64,000 bases of DNA, from contig NZ_VOJI01000009.1 in the NCBI RefSeq assembly GCF_007923445.1, forward strand, positions 124,001-188,000, written 5' to 3'. This DNA is from Puniceibacterium confluentis (lineage in GTDB: Bacteria; Pseudomonadota; Alphaproteobacteria; Rhodobacterales; Rhodobacteraceae). The notes below the pieces were generated by a model. That model saw only the letters and a program-made list of their open reading frames with translations. It was not told the origin of the DNA and did no database searches. Positions 27,618-37,510 of this stretch are shown here, one piece after another. A program made the position numbers and the translations under genes. Within the stretch, counting starts at the first letter, position 1; each line of letters opens with the position of its first letter.

Positions 27618-28526
27618 ATGTCATATATGTCCCTCGCCCGTCGCCTGCTTCCCCCGATTGCCGCGCTCCGCGCGCTGGAAGCGCTGGACCGACTGGGCAG
27701 TGCCACAGCCGCTGCACAGGAGCTCGCGCTCAGCCAGAGCGCCATCAGCCGCCAACTGCAGACGCTTGAGGACCACCTTGGCACTGCGTTGCTGATCCGT
27801 GAAAAACGCAGTCTGCGACTGACCCCGGCGGCGCAGGATTATGCCGTCTCGATTCGCGCGGCGCTCGGCAGCATCGCCAATGCTTCGATGGCATTGCGGG
27901 TTGGCCCCAAGGGAGGCAGCCTCAGCCTGGCGATACTGCCGAGCTTTGGCATGCGCTGGCTGGTGCCGCGTCTTCCCGATTTTGCCCGCCGCCACCCCGA
28001 GGTGACGATCAACCTGACAACCCGCCTGAAGCCCTTCAGCTTTGCGGCAGAACCCTTTGATGCTGCGATACATTTTGGTGACAACTGGCCCGGAACCCAC
28101 CGGCTTCAGCTGATGCGCGAACAGGTGCTGCCGGTCTGTGCTCCGTCACTTCTGGCGCGGGCGACAGAGATTCCGGCGCTGGCAAAGCTGCCACTGCTGC
28201 ACATCCAGACCCGGCCCGAAGCCTGGCGAAACTGGTTCCGGCTGCACGGAACCGATCCGGGCGCCCTGCCCGGCACCACCTTTGACCAGTACACCACCAT
28301 CATCCAGGGGGCGCTGCACGGGCTGGGTGTGGCCTTGCTGCCCGACTACCTGGTCGACAGTGAACTGATGTCGGGGCAACTGATGCGCGCGGCGGAAACC
28401 GCTCCGGTCAGCCTGGGCGCATATCATCTGGTCTGGCCGGACGACAGACCACCGGCCCCGGCGCTGATCAAATTTCGCGACTGGTTGTCGTTCCAGACCG
28501 AAGAGGAAGAAAACCTTCCGCGCTGA
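27618..28526 (+). CDS. LysR-family regulator, probable GcdR
   Basis: LysR transcription factor of about 302 residues. The N-terminal helix-turn-helix reads ALEALDRLGSATAAAQEL then SQSAISRQLQTLEDHLG; the effector domain has LAILPSFGMRWLVPRLPDF and GLGVALLPDYLV. The type resembles GcvA/GcdR regulators. I chose the ATG at 27618 because an ATG at 27588 would place the start inside the operator repeats. Divergent from gcdH, so it probably controls it in response to glutarate or a related acid. Confidence 0.88.
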   Translation: MSYMSLARRLLPPIAALRALEALDRLGSATAAAQELALSQSAISRQLQTLEDHLGTALLIREKRSLRLTPAAQDYAVSIRAALGSIANASMALRVGPKGGSLSLAILPSFGMRWLVPRLPDFARRHPEVTINLTTRLKPFSFAAEPFDAAIHFGDNWPGTHRLQLMREQVLPVCAPSLLARATEIPALAKLPLLHIQTRPEAWRNWFRLHGTDPGALPGTTFDQYTTIIQGALHGLGVALLPDYLVDSELMSGQLMRAAETAPVSLGAYHLVWPDDRPPAPALIKFRDWLSFQTEEEENLPR

Positions 28527-28606
28527 GTCCGGCAGTCATCTGCGCGAAACCGCCCGGGGATCTTGGCCCGACCGCGCTGGTGCGCCGGTCGTCGCGGCGT
28601 CAGGCG

Positions 28607-29296
28607 TCACCCCAGGGCGTAGCCCGCGCCCCGGACGGTGCGCAGCGGATCACCTCCGCCGTACTGGCACAACGCCTTGCGCAGCCGCCCGATGTGGACA
28701 TCCACCGTGCGCGTGTCGACATAGATGTCCCGTCCCCAGACCCGGTCCAGCAGCTGTTCGCGTGACCAGACCCGGCCGGGTTTTTCCATGAAGGTCGACA
28801 GCAGCCTGAATTCCGTCGGACCCAGTTTGAGCGGTTCGCCCAGACGGGTGACGCGATGGGTTTCCGCGTCCAGCATGATGTCATCATATTGCAGCCGCAG
28901 ACCTGCCGCCGCCGGCCGGGTGCGGCGCAGCTGCGCGCGCACCCGTGCCATCAGTTCCACCACCGAATAGGGTTTGACCACGTAGTCGTCCGCCCCGGTT
29001 TCAAGCCCGCGCACCTTGTCGACCTCTTCCGAGCGCGCCGACAGCATGATGACGGGCACCGAGCGGGTCTCGGGCCGGGTCTTGAGCTGGCGGCACACCT
29101 CGATTCCCGAAACATTCGGCAGCATCCAGTCCAGCACGATGATGTCGGGCTGTTCCTCTGCCACCAGAATCAGCGCCTCTTCGCCGTTTTCGGCACGCGC
29201 CACCCGAAAGCCTTCGGCCTCAAGGTTATAGCTCAGGACCTCGCGCTGCGCGGCCTCGTCCTCGACCACCAGAACGACCGGCTGATCTGCTGACAT
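28607..29296 (-). CDS. phoB: Phosphate regulon response regulator PhoB
   Basis: OmpR-type response regulator, 229 residues. Phospho-acceptor is Asp56 in IIVLDWMLPNVSG; KPYSVVELMARV ends the receiver domain. The winged-helix domain contains LKLGPTEFRLL, SREQLLDRVWG and the recognition region RTVDVHIGRLRKAL. It activates phosphate-starvation genes by binding Pho boxes; such an array is seen before pstS. Last gene of the pst operon, four bases after phoU. Confidence 0.97.
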   Translation of the reverse strand: MSADQPVVLVVEDEAAQREVLSYNLEAEGFRVARAENGEEALILVAEEQPDIIVLDWMLPNVSGIEVCRQLKTRPETRSVPVIMLSARSEEVDKVRGLETGADDYVVKPYSVVELMARVRAQLRRTRPAAAGLRLQYDDIMLDAETHRVTRLGEPLKLGPTEFRLLSTFMEKPGRVWSREQLLDRVWGRDIYVDTRTVDVHIGRLRKALCQYGGGDPLRTVRGAGYALG

Positions 29297-29300
29297 CCGT

Positions 29301-30041
29301 TCAATCCTTGTCGCTGCCGGCATCGACGCTGTAACGCGGATCGGACGACGTCATGTCGCCTTTCTGACGCGGTTCGCCGGGCTTGGCCCCGGTGACCAGG
29401 AACACCACCTGTTCGGCGATCGAGGTCACGTGATCGCCCATGCGTTCGATGTTCTTGGCGATAAAGTGCAGATGCATGCACGCGGTGATGTTGCGCGGAT
29501 CTTCCAGCATGAAAGTCAGGAATTCGCGAAACAGGGTGTTGTACATCTGATCGACGTCGCGGTCGCGCTCGATCACGTCCCGTGCCAGTTCGGCGTCGCG
29601 CTGGATATAGGCGTCCAGCGCGTCCTTCAGCATCAGCTCGACCTCGCGGGCCATGCGGCGCAATGCGGTCGGCGAGCCCTGGATGGGCTGAAGCTGCACC
29701 AGGACGCCGGTGCGCTTGGCGATGTTCTTGGACAGATCGCCAATGCGCTCGAGGTTGGCCGACATCCGCATCACCGACAGGATCACCCGCAGGTCGACGG
29801 CGGTGGGCGAGCGGATGGCGATGACCCGCGCCGCCTCTTCGTTCAGCTGTTCTTCCAGTGTGTCGATGGCCTTGTCGCCCTGCCGCACCTGTTCGGCCAG
29901 CTCTTCGTCGCGGGTTTCCAGCGACTTGGCACCGTCGCGGATGGCGGCCTCGACAAGACCGCCCATCTTCATGATCTTGGCCTGGATGCCTTCGAGGTCG
30001 CGGTCAAAGGCCGAGGCGATGTGCTGTGTCATCTCTGTCAT
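29301..30041 (-). CDS. phoU: Phosphate-signalling protein PhoU
   Basis: Cytosolic protein of 246 residues that links the Pst transporter to PhoR and damps the Pho response. Two three-helix repeats carry the acidic metal-binding motifs, ANLERIGDLSKNIAKR in the first and KNIERMGDHVTSIAEQ in the second. Spacing to pstB and phoB is four bases on each side, so they are co-translated. Confidence 0.97.
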   Translation of the reverse strand: MTEMTQHIASAFDRDLEGIQAKIMKMGGLVEAAIRDGAKSLETRDEELAEQVRQGDKAIDTLEEQLNEEAARVIAIRSPTAVDLRVILSVMRMSANLERIGDLSKNIAKRTGVLVQLQPIQGSPTALRRMAREVELMLKDALDAYIQRDAELARDVIERDRDVDQMYNTLFREFLTFMLEDPRNITACMHLHFIAKNIERMGDHVTSIAEQVVFLVTGAKPGEPRQKGDMTSSDPRYSVDAGSDKD

Positions 30042-30045
30042 GGCT

Positions 30046-30843
30046 CTATCCGATCCGTCCGGTGATGTAGGCTTCGGTGCGTGGGTCCGTCGGGTTGGTG
30101 AATATCTTGTCAGTGACACCGAATTCCACAAGGTTTCCCAGGTGGAAAAATGCGGTCTTCTGGCTGACACGCGCGGCCTGCTGCATCGAGTGGGTGACGA
30201 TCACCACGGAATAGTCCCGGCGCAGTTCGTCAATCAACTCCTCGACCTGGGCGGTGGCAATCGGATCCAGCGCCGAGCAGGGTTCATCCATCAACAGCAC
30301 CTCGGGTTCGGTGGCGACGGCGCGGGCAATGCACAGCCGCTGCTGCTGTCCGCCCGAAAGCCCGGTGCCGGGCGCGTGCAACCGGTCCTTGACCTCGTTC
30401 CAGATCGCGCCGCGTTTCAGCGCGCGCTCGACGATCTCATCGAGATCGGCCTTGTTCTTGGCCATGCCGTGGATGCGCGGGCCATAGGCGACATTGTCAT
30501 AGATGGACTTGGGGAACGGGTTGGGCTTCTGGAACACCATGCCAACCTTGGCGCGCAGCTGCACCGGGTCGACGCGCTTGTCATAGATGTCCTCGCCGTC
30601 GAGCAGGATGTTGCCCTCGACGCGGGCGATGTCGATGGTGTCGTTCATCCGGTTCAGGCAGCGCAGGAAGGTGGACTTGCCACATCCCGAGGGCCCGATA
30701 AAGGCGGTCACCGTCTTGTCCTCGATATCGACGCTCACGTCCTTGATGGCATGGGTGTCGCCGTAGTAGACCTGCACACCCTGCGCGGTGATCTTGATGT
30801 CCTTGACTTCCACGTCTCTCTCCGAATTGGGGGCGTCGTACAT
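30046..30843 (-). CDS. pstB: Phosphate ABC transporter ATPase PstB
   Basis: ATP-binding subunit, 265 residues. Walker [10 protein letters not shown], the Q-loop in [10 protein letters not shown], signature [15 protein letters not shown], Walker [14 protein letters not shown] and the switch histidine in VIVTHSM are intact. The ATG at 30843 gives the family length and follows AAAGAAAGG. It works with PstC and PstA in high-affinity phosphate import. Confidence 0.98.
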   Translation of the reverse strand: MYDAPNSERDVEVKDIKITAQGVQVYYGDTHAIKDVSVDIEDKTVTAFIGPSGCGKSTFLRCLNRMNDTIDIARVEGNILLDGEDIYDKRVDPVQLRAKVGMVFQKPNPFPKSIYDNVAYGPRIHGMAKNKADLDEIVERALKRGAIWNEVKDRLHAPGTGLSGGQQQRLCIARAVATEPEVLLMDEPCSALDPIATAQVEELIDELRRDYSVVIVTHSMQQAARVSQKTAFFHLGNLVEFGVTDKIFTNPTDPRTEAYITGRIG

Positions 30844-30884
30844 GGGTATACCTTTCTTGTCCGCAGCGTTCAAAGCGGCAGTCC

Positions 30885-32243
30885 TCACCAGCGACGCTCA
30901 AAGCGGCGGCGCAACAGGATGGCGATGATGTTCATGACCATGAGGAACACGAGAAGGATGATGATCCCGCCCCAGGCGCGTTCGTAATATGCCGGATCGG
31001 CGCGTTTCGCCCATTCATAGATCTGCGCCGGCATGGCCGAGTTCGGGTCGAGAAAGCCGCTGGCCACGCCGTCGGGATAGTTGGTGGCGATATAGCCCAC
31101 CATGCCGATCAGCAGCAGCGGTGCCGTCTCGCCCAGCGCCTGCGCCAGGCCCAGAATGGTCCCGGTCAGGATGCCGGGCATGGCCAGGGGCAGCACGTGG
31201 TGAAACACCGACTGCATCTTTGATGCCCCGACCCCCAGAGCGGCCGAGCGGATGCTGGGCGGCACCGAAGCGAGCGATGCGCGGGTCGAGATGATGATCG
31301 TCGGCAACGTCATCAGGGTCAGCACCAGCCCCCCCACCAGCGGGGCGGACTGCGGCAGATGCATGAACTGGATGAAAACCGCCAGCCCGAGGATGCCGAA
31401 CACGATCGACGGCACGGCGGCAAGGTTCGAGATGTTGACTTCGATGATGTCGGTGAACCGGTTCTTCTTGGCGAATTCTTCCAGATAGATCGACGCGGCC
31501 ACCCCGATCGGCAGCGACAGCAGCAGGACCACCAGCATCATGAACAGCGACCCCAGGATCGACACGCCCAGACCCGCCTGTTCGGCGCGGGATTCCGAGG
31601 CATCGGCCCCGGTGATGAAGTCCATGTTGAATCTGCGCGCGACAATGCCCTTTTCGCGCAGCGCATCGGTCAGGTCGAGATGTTCGACATTGATGTTCTT
31701 GTCCCGCGCAACATCCGCGCGCTGGACCCGGCCCTTGAGATATCCGTCCACCCGGCTGGATGCGAGAATCTGGAAATCGACCGTCTCACCGACCAGGTCC
31801 GGATCTGCCAGCACCACATCCCGCACCTGTGCGGCGGCAGAAGCGGAAATCATCTCTTTCATCGCCTTGGCACTGTCCAGCGGTGTGTCGACGCCCTGTG
31901 CCTGCACCTCGGCAAACAGCGCATCCTGAATCAGCGGGCTGTAGCCAAAGGTCGATACCTTCTTCATCTCTTCGGGATCGCGATTGCCGGACTTGTCCAG
32001 CTTGGCCGGGTCCAGATAGACCGGCACCTGAATGAAAGTCTGCTGGAATGCGCCGACCCCGTTGATCAGGATGGCACTCAGCAACACCACCAGAAAGAAG
32101 ATCCCGGCGCCGATGGCAGCAACCCCGTAGGCTTTGAACCGGGTTTCCGCGGCGTTGCGGCGTTTGGTGCGGGCGTCCGGAACCACCAGGGATTTGCCCT
32201 TGCGCGCCGGGGCGCCTGACGTTGCGAGGCTGGCATCGGTCAT
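30885..32243 (-). CDS. pstA: Phosphate ABC transporter permease PstA (long form)
   Basis: Inner-membrane permease of 452 residues, longer than the 290-300 of enteric PstA. An N-terminal helix (about residues 42-62) and a large periplasmic insert (about 63-225, DUF3333-like) precede the conserved core with [21 protein letters not shown] and the EAA-type loop [20 protein letters not shown]. Start overlaps the pstC stop (ATGA). Confidence 0.95.
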   Translation of the reverse strand: MTDASLATSGAPARKGKSLVVPDARTKRRNAAETRFKAYGVAAIGAGIFFLVVLLSAILINGVGAFQQTFIQVPVYLDPAKLDKSGNRDPEEMKKVSTFGYSPLIQDALFAEVQAQGVDTPLDSAKAMKEMISASAAAQVRDVVLADPDLVGETVDFQILASSRVDGYLKGRVQRADVARDKNINVEHLDLTDALREKGIVARRFNMDFITGADASESRAEQAGLGVSILGSLFMMLVVLLLSLPIGVAASIYLEEFAKKNRFTDIIEVNISNLAAVPSIVFGILGLAVFIQFMHLPQSAPLVGGLVLTLMTLPTIIISTRASLASVPPSIRSAALGVGASKMQSVFHHVLPLAMPGILTGTILGLAQALGETAPLLLIGMVGYIATNYPDGVASGFLDPNSAMPAQIYEWAKRADPAYYERAWGGIIILLVFLMVMNIIAILLRRRFERRW

Positions 32244-33703
32244 TCGTATTGCTCCCGGTATTTCCGCACGATGTAGAGGGCAAAGACATTGAGCCCGAGG
32301 GTAATGACAAACAGGCTCATCCCGAGGGCAAAGGCCACCAGCGCCTCGGGCGAGGAAAAGTCGGCGTCGCCGGTCAGCTGGCTGACGATCTTGGCAGTGA
32401 CCGTGGTCATGGCATCAAAGGGGTTCATCGACAGCCGGGCCGCCGCCCCTGCCCCCAGCACCACGATCATCGTCTCACCGATGGCGCGGGACGCGGCCAG
32501 AAGGATGGCACCGACGATGCCCGGCAGCGCCGCGGGCAGCACCACCTGGCGGATGGTCTCGGACTGGGTGGCACCGAGCCCGTAGGATCCGTCGCGCATC
32601 GCCTGTGGCACGGCGTTGATGATGTCATCCGACAGCGAACTGACAAAGGGGATCAGCATGATGCCCATGACCAGACCGGCGGTCATCACCGCAGTTCCCG
32701 CCTGCATCCAGCCCAGGCCCTCGCGGCCAAAGACCGACATCAGCAGCGGGCCGACCGTCAGCAATGCAAACAGGCCGTAGACGATCGTCGGGATGCCGGC
32801 CAGCACCTCAAGCAGCGGCTTGGCGACGCCGCGCACCTTGGGGCCGGCGTATTCCGAAAGGTAGATCGCGGCGAACAGCCCGATCGGCACCGCCACCAGC
32901 AGTGCAATGACCGAAATGTAAAGCGTACCCCAGAGCAGCGGCAGCAGCCCCAGTTCAGAGCCGCCGCCGAAACTGGGCGACCAGACCAGACTGAAGAAGA
33001 ACTCGCTTGCCGGATACCGCTGAAAGAATTCGATGGTGTTGAAGATCAGGCTGAGCACGATGCCGAAGGTGGTCAGGATCGCCAGCGAGGCGGCGGTGAC
33101 CAGCAGCGCCTCGATGCCCGCCTCGACCACGTTGCGCGCACGGTAGTCCATGTGCGAGTTTTTCACCCCCCAGGCGCATCCGCCAAGGGCGGCAACCAGG
33201 ACCAGCGCCGACATGAACAGCCGTCCGGTCGCGCTCAGCACGCGGTACCGCTGCGCGGCGTTCAGAACCTCGGCACTGACATCCGAGCCCAGTGCGACAC
33301 CGGCGGCACCCAGCGTTTCGCGGACATTGTCAGAACTGGCATCCAGAGCCTGCGCTTCGTCCGGTGACAGCAACCCCTCGGCCACGGCAAAATCCAGCCC
33401 GTCCGCCACCCGGCGCACGTCGGACATAACCAGCCCGAGAGTGGTGTCCTCGGACTGCGCGGCGTCAGGCAGCAGTTTCGACACCGTGGCGTCGACGAAA
33501 AAGGGCTGAACAATCAGCCACAGAACCAGGACCCCCATCGCGGGCATGATGGTCTTCATCGCAACGTTGCTGCCGTAGTAGCTGGGCAGCGAATGCAGTT
33601 TGCGATTGTCCCCGCCCGCACTGGCAAGCGCCCGGCCGCGTCCCAGCACAAAGCCGATCCCGCCCAGCGCCACCACGATGAGAACAAGCCAGAGTGTGGG
33701 CAT
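32240..33703 (-). CDS. pstC: Phosphate ABC transporter permease PstC (long form)
   Basis: Permease of 487 residues with extra N-terminal helices (about 3-22 and 50-68) and a periplasmic domain before the core, as in other alphaproteobacteria. Core motifs: AIYLSEYAGPKVRG, LAGIPTIVYGLFAL, IPFVSSLSDDII and the EAA loop YGLGATQSETIRQVVLPAALPG. It pairs with PstA. A terminator-like hairpin lies between pstS and this gene. Confidence 0.95.
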   Translation of the reverse strand: MPTLWLVLIVVALGGIGFVLGRGRALASAGGDNRKLHSLPSYYGSNVAMKTIMPAMGVLVLWLIVQPFFVDATVSKLLPDAAQSEDTTLGLVMSDVRRVADGLDFAVAEGLLSPDEAQALDASSDNVRETLGAAGVALGSDVSAEVLNAAQRYRVLSATGRLFMSALVLVAALGGCAWGVKNSHMDYRARNVVEAGIEALLVTAASLAILTTFGIVLSLIFNTIEFFQRYPASEFFFSLVWSPSFGGGSELGLLPLLWGTLYISVIALLVAVPIGLFAAIYLSEYAGPKVRGVAKPLLEVLAGIPTIVYGLFALLTVGPLLMSVFGREGLGWMQAGTAVMTAGLVMGIMLIPFVSSLSDDIINAVPQAMRDGSYGLGATQSETIRQVVLPAALPGIVGAILLAASRAIGETMIVVLGAGAAARLSMNPFDAMTTVTAKIVSQLTGDADFSSPEALVAFALGMSLFVITLGLNVFALYIVRKYREQYE

Positions 33704-33734
33704 GGTCGCTCCGTTCGTACTGATATTGATCTAC

Positions 33735-33765
33735 AAAAGAGTCGGGGGCGGTTTGGACCGCCCCC
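33735..33765 (-). terminator. Hairpin between pstS and pstC, probable partial terminator
   Basis: Nine-base-pair GC stem GGGGGCGGT with ACCGCCCCC and a TTGG loop, followed on the minus strand by GACTCTTTTG. It lies 18 bases after pstS. Such a site would let the binding protein be made in excess over the permease genes. Confidence 0.75.
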
Positions 33766-33782
33766 GCCGCAAGCCCAGTGGC

Positions 33783-34808
33783 TTACATGTTCGAACCCAT
33801 GACCTGCTCGTCGGCAACGATGCCCTGGGTTGTGGCCAGGTCCGGATCGGCAACCAGACCATAGTCGGACAGCGGGCCATCGGGGCCTGCAATCTCGTCC
33901 GCAACGAAGAATTCAGCGAATTCCTTCAGGCCGGGGATCACGCCGATGTGGGCCTTTTTCACGTAGAAGAACAGCGGGCGCGATACCGGGTATTCACCGG
34001 TCGAGATGGTCTCGGTCGAGGGCGCGATGCCGTCCATCGTCGCAACTTTCAGCTTGTCGGTGTTGTTTTCGTAAAACGCCAGACCAAAGACACCGACACC
34101 GTTCTGGTTGCTGTCGATACGCGCCAGCGTCTCGGTGTAGTCGCCGTCGATGTCGACCGACATGCCATCGGTGCGCACCGCGATGCAGCCATCTTCCATG
34201 CCCGCGGCTTCCAGCAGCTCCTTGGCACCGGTTTCTTCACAGCCGGCCTCAAGAACCTTTTCCTCGAACACTTCACGGGTGCCGTGCTTGGTGCCGGGAA
34301 TGAAGGCGGCGATTTCGACGTCCGGCAGTTCGGCGTTGACTTCGGACCATTTGGTGTAGGGGTTGTCGACCAGCGCGCCGTCAACGACGACCTTCGGCGA
34401 CAGGGCGTTGAACCAGTCGGTCGGGGTGAAGGCAGAGAAGGCCGGGCCGTTGATCTGGCTGGCAAAGACAATGCCGTCATAGCCGATCTTGACTTCGATG
34501 ATGTCGGTCACGCCATTTTCGGCACAGGCGGCAACCTCTTTTTCGCGGATGGCGCGCGACGCGTTGGCGATGTCGATGGTGTTCTCGCCCACACCTTCGC
34601 AGAACCGCTTGAGGCCCGCCGAAGAGCCGCCGGATTCCACGACCGGTGTCGGGAAATCAAAGTTTTCGCCAAAGGCTTCGGCCACGATCGACGCGTAGGG
34701 CAATACGGTCGAGGAACCGGCGACCTGCACATTGTCACGGGCATAGGCTGCGGAGGCGGAAACGGCAGCGATCGCCAGGGCAGAGGCGGTCAGTTTCACG
34801 GTTGTCAT
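33783..34808 (-). CDS. pstS: Periplasmic phosphate-binding protein PstS
   Basis: Soluble phosphate receptor of 341 residues. Signal peptide of about 23 residues ending AYA before RDNVQVAGSSTVLPYA; phosphate ligands include the AGSSTV loop, SGGSSAGLKRFC and the TKHGTRE segment, with ANASRAI also conserved. It belongs to the long DUF-free PstS type of marine alphaproteobacteria. First gene of the pst operon, preceded by a GGAG ribosome site and a Pho-box array. Confidence 0.96.
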   Translation of the reverse strand: MTTVKLTASALAIAAVSASAAYARDNVQVAGSSTVLPYASIVAEAFGENFDFPTPVVESGGSSAGLKRFCEGVGENTIDIANASRAIREKEVAACAENGVTDIIEVKIGYDGIVFASQINGPAFSAFTPTDWFNALSPKVVVDGALVDNPYTKWSEVNAELPDVEIAAFIPGTKHGTREVFEEKVLEAGCEETGAKELLEAAGMEDGCIAVRTDGMSVDIDGDYTETLARIDSNQNGVGVFGLAFYENNTDKLKVATMDGIAPSTETISTGEYPVSRPLFFYVKKAHIGVIPGLKEFAEFFVADEIAGPDGPLSDYGLVADPDLATTQGIVADEQVMGSNM

Positions 34809-34879
34809 TGGTAGCTCCTGTTCGGGTCGGTATGACGGCCATCATCGCGATGATCCTGGCGCCGGACTAAAGGTGCCGA

Positions 34880-34919
34880 GCTATAGTTTTGTGACGCTTG
34901 TGTAACAGTTTTGCGACGA
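34880..34919 (-). promoter_or_regulatory. Pho-box array upstream of pstS
   Basis: Read on the minus strand, four seven-base elements are spaced by four-base A-rich linkers: TCGTCGC-AAAA-CTGTTAC-ACAA-GCGTCAC-AAAA-CTATAGC. The 11-base period and the CTGTnAC-like half-sites are typical of PhoB direct repeats. The array is 72-111 bases before the pstS start. Confidence 0.82.
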
Positions 34920-35235
34920 CGGCGGAAATGGAAGGATTAATCTGCGCGCCCGGAAATCCGGCCGCGCGGCGAGCTGCGGATTTCCGAACAAATTCAAGCA
35001 GGACCGATGACTTCGGCAGCGCACCTGTGCCGCCGCACTGACCCGAGGTCAGCATGGCCAGGCCCCGAGGGCACGGCTGCGGCGATACCCTGCCCGCCCG
35101 CTTCGCGACGAATGTGACTGATTCTTTAACAGGGATACCTCGGCGGAAAGGGATCTGCGATGGTCAGGTCCGGGCCTGTCACAACCTGCGCCGAACCGCT
35201 GGATACACCTGCACCCGCGGCGCCGGAGTTGCCGC
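34920..35235. other. Intergenic stretch between the Pho-box array and phoR
   Basis: No gene or clear RNA is seen in these 316 bases. They separate the end of phoR from the PhoB-controlled pstS promoter, so the pst operon is transcribed on its own. Confidence 0.5.
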
Positions 35236-36267
35236 TCAGACCGGCAGCACCACCTTGAAACAACTGCCCCGACCCAGGGTGCTGTCGACCTGCAGGCGGC
35301 CGCGATGGCGGTTCACGATGTGTTTGACGATCGCGAGTCCCAGGCCTGTACCGCCCATCTCGCGGCTGCGATGGCTGTCGACGCGGTAGAACCGTTCGGT
35401 CAGCCGCGGGAGATGGATCGGATCAATTCCCGGGCCGCTGTCTTCGACCTCCAGTGTCACCCCTTCGGCGCGTACCCGCGGTTCGTACCGGGGCGGGGAT
35501 ATGCGCACCGTCACCTGGGACCCGCGACCGGAATACTTGATCGCATTTTCCAGCAGGTTGGTCAGCACCTGACGCAGTTGATCGGCGTCGCCAGTCATCT
35601 CGAACGGCGGTGGCAGGTCGGTCTCGACCTGCACCCCGGCCTCGTGTGCCAGTGGCGCCAGTCCGTGGACGGTCGACAGCACCAGCCCCCCCAGGTCCAG
35701 ACGTTCCGTCGGCCGGACCCGTTCGTCCGCCTCGACCCGGCTGAGCGACAGCAGATCGCCGACCAGGCGGTTCATCCGCCCGGCTTCGGTTTCCATGATG
35801 CCCAGAAACCGGTCCCGGGCGACGGGATCGTTGCGCGCCGGTCCCTTCAGTGTCTCGATAAAGCCCATCAGCGCCGTGAGCGGCGTGCGCAGTTCGTGAC
35901 TGACGTTGGCCACAAAGTCGCGGCGCATCTGTCCGGCCTGCTCGAACTGGGTCACATCCTCGAACACCACCAGGGCCCCCATCCCGTCCGCCAGCGGCAG
36001 CGGACGACACGAGACCCGGAAAGTGGTGTCCTGACGCCCATCGTTGGTCAGATACCGGGATTGGCGCGGCGTTCCGTCGCGCAGCGTCGCCTCGATCACG
36101 TCGAGCAGCGCCGGCTGACGCAGGGCCGTGATGAAATGCCGCCCTCGGATGCCCTCGCCCAGCAGGCGCAGCGCGGCCTCGTTCGCGCCTTCTATCCGCT
36201 CGTCGCGCCGGATCATCACGGCCGGCAGCGGCAGCGCATCGATCACGGCCTGTGGCGCAGATGTCAT
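35236..36267 (-). CDS. phoR: Phosphate regulon sensor histidine kinase PhoR
   Basis: Histidine kinase of 343 residues: a PAS domain (about 1-110, including VVFEDVTQFEQAGQ), phospho-acceptor His124 in NVSHELRTPLTALMGF, and an ATPase domain with LLENAIKYS, VEDSGPGIDP and GGTGLGLAIVKHIV. No clear N-terminal membrane helices are present in this frame, which differs from enteric PhoR; it may rely on PhoU/Pst for membrane location, or a membrane part is lost. The start overlaps the stop of the upstream PLP-enzyme gene (ATGA), so it is translated from that transcript, not from the pst operon. Confidence 0.92.
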   Translation of the reverse strand: MTSAPQAVIDALPLPAVMIRRDERIEGANEAALRLLGEGIRGRHFITALRQPALLDVIEATLRDGTPRQSRYLTNDGRQDTTFRVSCRPLPLADGMGALVVFEDVTQFEQAGQMRRDFVANVSHELRTPLTALMGFIETLKGPARNDPVARDRFLGIMETEAGRMNRLVGDLLSLSRVEADERVRPTERLDLGGLVLSTVHGLAPLAHEAGVQVETDLPPPFEMTGDADQLRQVLTNLLENAIKYSGRGSQVTVRISPPRYEPRVRAEGVTLEVEDSGPGIDPIHLPRLTERFYRVDSHRSREMGGTGLGLAIVKHIVNRHRGRLQVDSTLGRGSCFKVVLPV

Positions 36268-37442
36268 GCAGCGGCTCCGGCGGCGCGCAATCCGTCGTCG
36301 AAGGTCGCGATCAGCGCCTCGGCCTCTTCCAGCCCCACCGAAACGCGGAAGAAGCCTTCGGTTATGCCCAGCCCGGCGCGCGCCTCGGCCCCCAGTGCGC
36401 GGTGTGAACTGGACGCCGGGTGAGACAGGGTGGTGCCAACGTCCCCCAGGGTCGGTGCAAAGGCGATGCCCTTGGCGGCAGCGGCAAAGGCATTTGCCTG
36501 TGCGCGTCCGCCATCAAGCTCAAAGCTCATCATGTTGCCGCCCAGCCCGCGCAGAACCCTCTGCGCGCGGGCGCGGTCGGGGTGATCATCGCGGGTCGGA
36601 TACAGCACCCGGCGCACGCCCTTCTGGCCTGCAAGGTGATCCGCCAGCCGACGCGCCGTCTGCTGTGCATGGGCGAACCGCAGGCCAAAGCTCAGCATCC
36701 CGCGCTCGGCCAGCCAGCAGTCGAACGGACTGGGGGTCATGCCTGTGGTCACGATGAAATCGTAAAGTTTCCTGGTCAGCTCCGGTGTCTTCGCCGCGAT
36801 CCAGCCCAGGGTCACATCGGAATGGCCGGCCAGCAGTTTGGTCACCGAATGCAGCACCACATCCGCGCCCCAGTCGAACGGGGTGATCGCCGCCGGGGTG
36901 GTGAAGGTGTTGTCGACCACCAGCAGCACACCGCGCGCCTTGCAGACCTCGGCGATCCCGGCCAGATCGGCAATCCGCAGCGTCGGGTTGGACACCACCT
37001 CGATCAGCGCCAGCCGGGTTTCCGGGCGGAAGGCAGCGGCAAAGGCCGCCGCATCGGTCGGATCCGCCATCGAGGTCGCGATGCCCAGTCGTGGCAGATC
37101 CTCCTTCATCATCCGCAACGACCGCCCGTAAAGCTGGTCGCCGCCGACCACGTGATCGCCGGACCGGCACAGACCCAGCAGCGCCGCCGTGACCGCCGCC
37201 ATGCCCGACCCGGTGACGAGCCCGTCGCTGCATCCCTCCAGCGCGTCGATCCGGCGTGCCAGCACATCGGCGTTGGGGTGACCCTCGCGAGCATAGGTAT
37301 AGCCCCGCACGTGACCGTCGTACTGCGCATCCAGCGCATCCGGCGTTTCGCTGGCGTAGGCGACAGCGGGCATAAGCGGCGTGACCAGGGGGGTCGAGGC
37401 ACTGGGGGGCAGTCCGACAGGGCGCATCAGTGTGGGTTTCAT
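36264..37442 (-). CDS. Trans-sulfuration family PLP enzyme
   Basis: Cys/Met metabolism PLP-dependent enzyme, 392 residues. Signatures: YTYAREGHPNADVLARRI, GSGMAAVTAALL, VVDNTFTTPA and the PLP lysine in HSVTKLLAGHSDVTLG. It may be a cystathionine gamma-synthase, cystathionine beta-lyase, methionine gamma-lyase or O-acyl-homoserine sulfhydrylase; the sequence alone does not decide. The ATG at 37442 has GGAG before it. It is coupled to phoR downstream and divergent from the sugar-kinase gene. A metabolic link to methionine synthesis elsewhere in the window is possible. Confidence 0.87.
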   Translation of the reverse strand: MKPTLMRPVGLPPSASTPLVTPLMPAVAYASETPDALDAQYDGHVRGYTYAREGHPNADVLARRIDALEGCSDGLVTGSGMAAVTAALLGLCRSGDHVVGGDQLYGRSLRMMKEDLPRLGIATSMADPTDAAAFAAAFRPETRLALIEVVSNPTLRIADLAGIAEVCKARGVLLVVDNTFTTPAAITPFDWGADVVLHSVTKLLAGHSDVTLGWIAAKTPELTRKLYDFIVTTGMTPSPFDCWLAERGMLSFGLRFAHAQQTARRLADHLAGQKGVRRVLYPTRDDHPDRARAQRVLRGLGGNMMSFELDGGRAQANAFAAAAKGIAFAPTLGDVGTTLSHPASSSHRALGAEARAGLGITEGFFRVSVGLEEAEALIATFDDGLRAAGAAA

Positions 37443-37510
37443 GTCCGGTCTCCTTCTCGTTTGCGCAACTGGTGGCACAAGGCATGCGGCTGGGCAAGGC
37501 AATGGCACCT

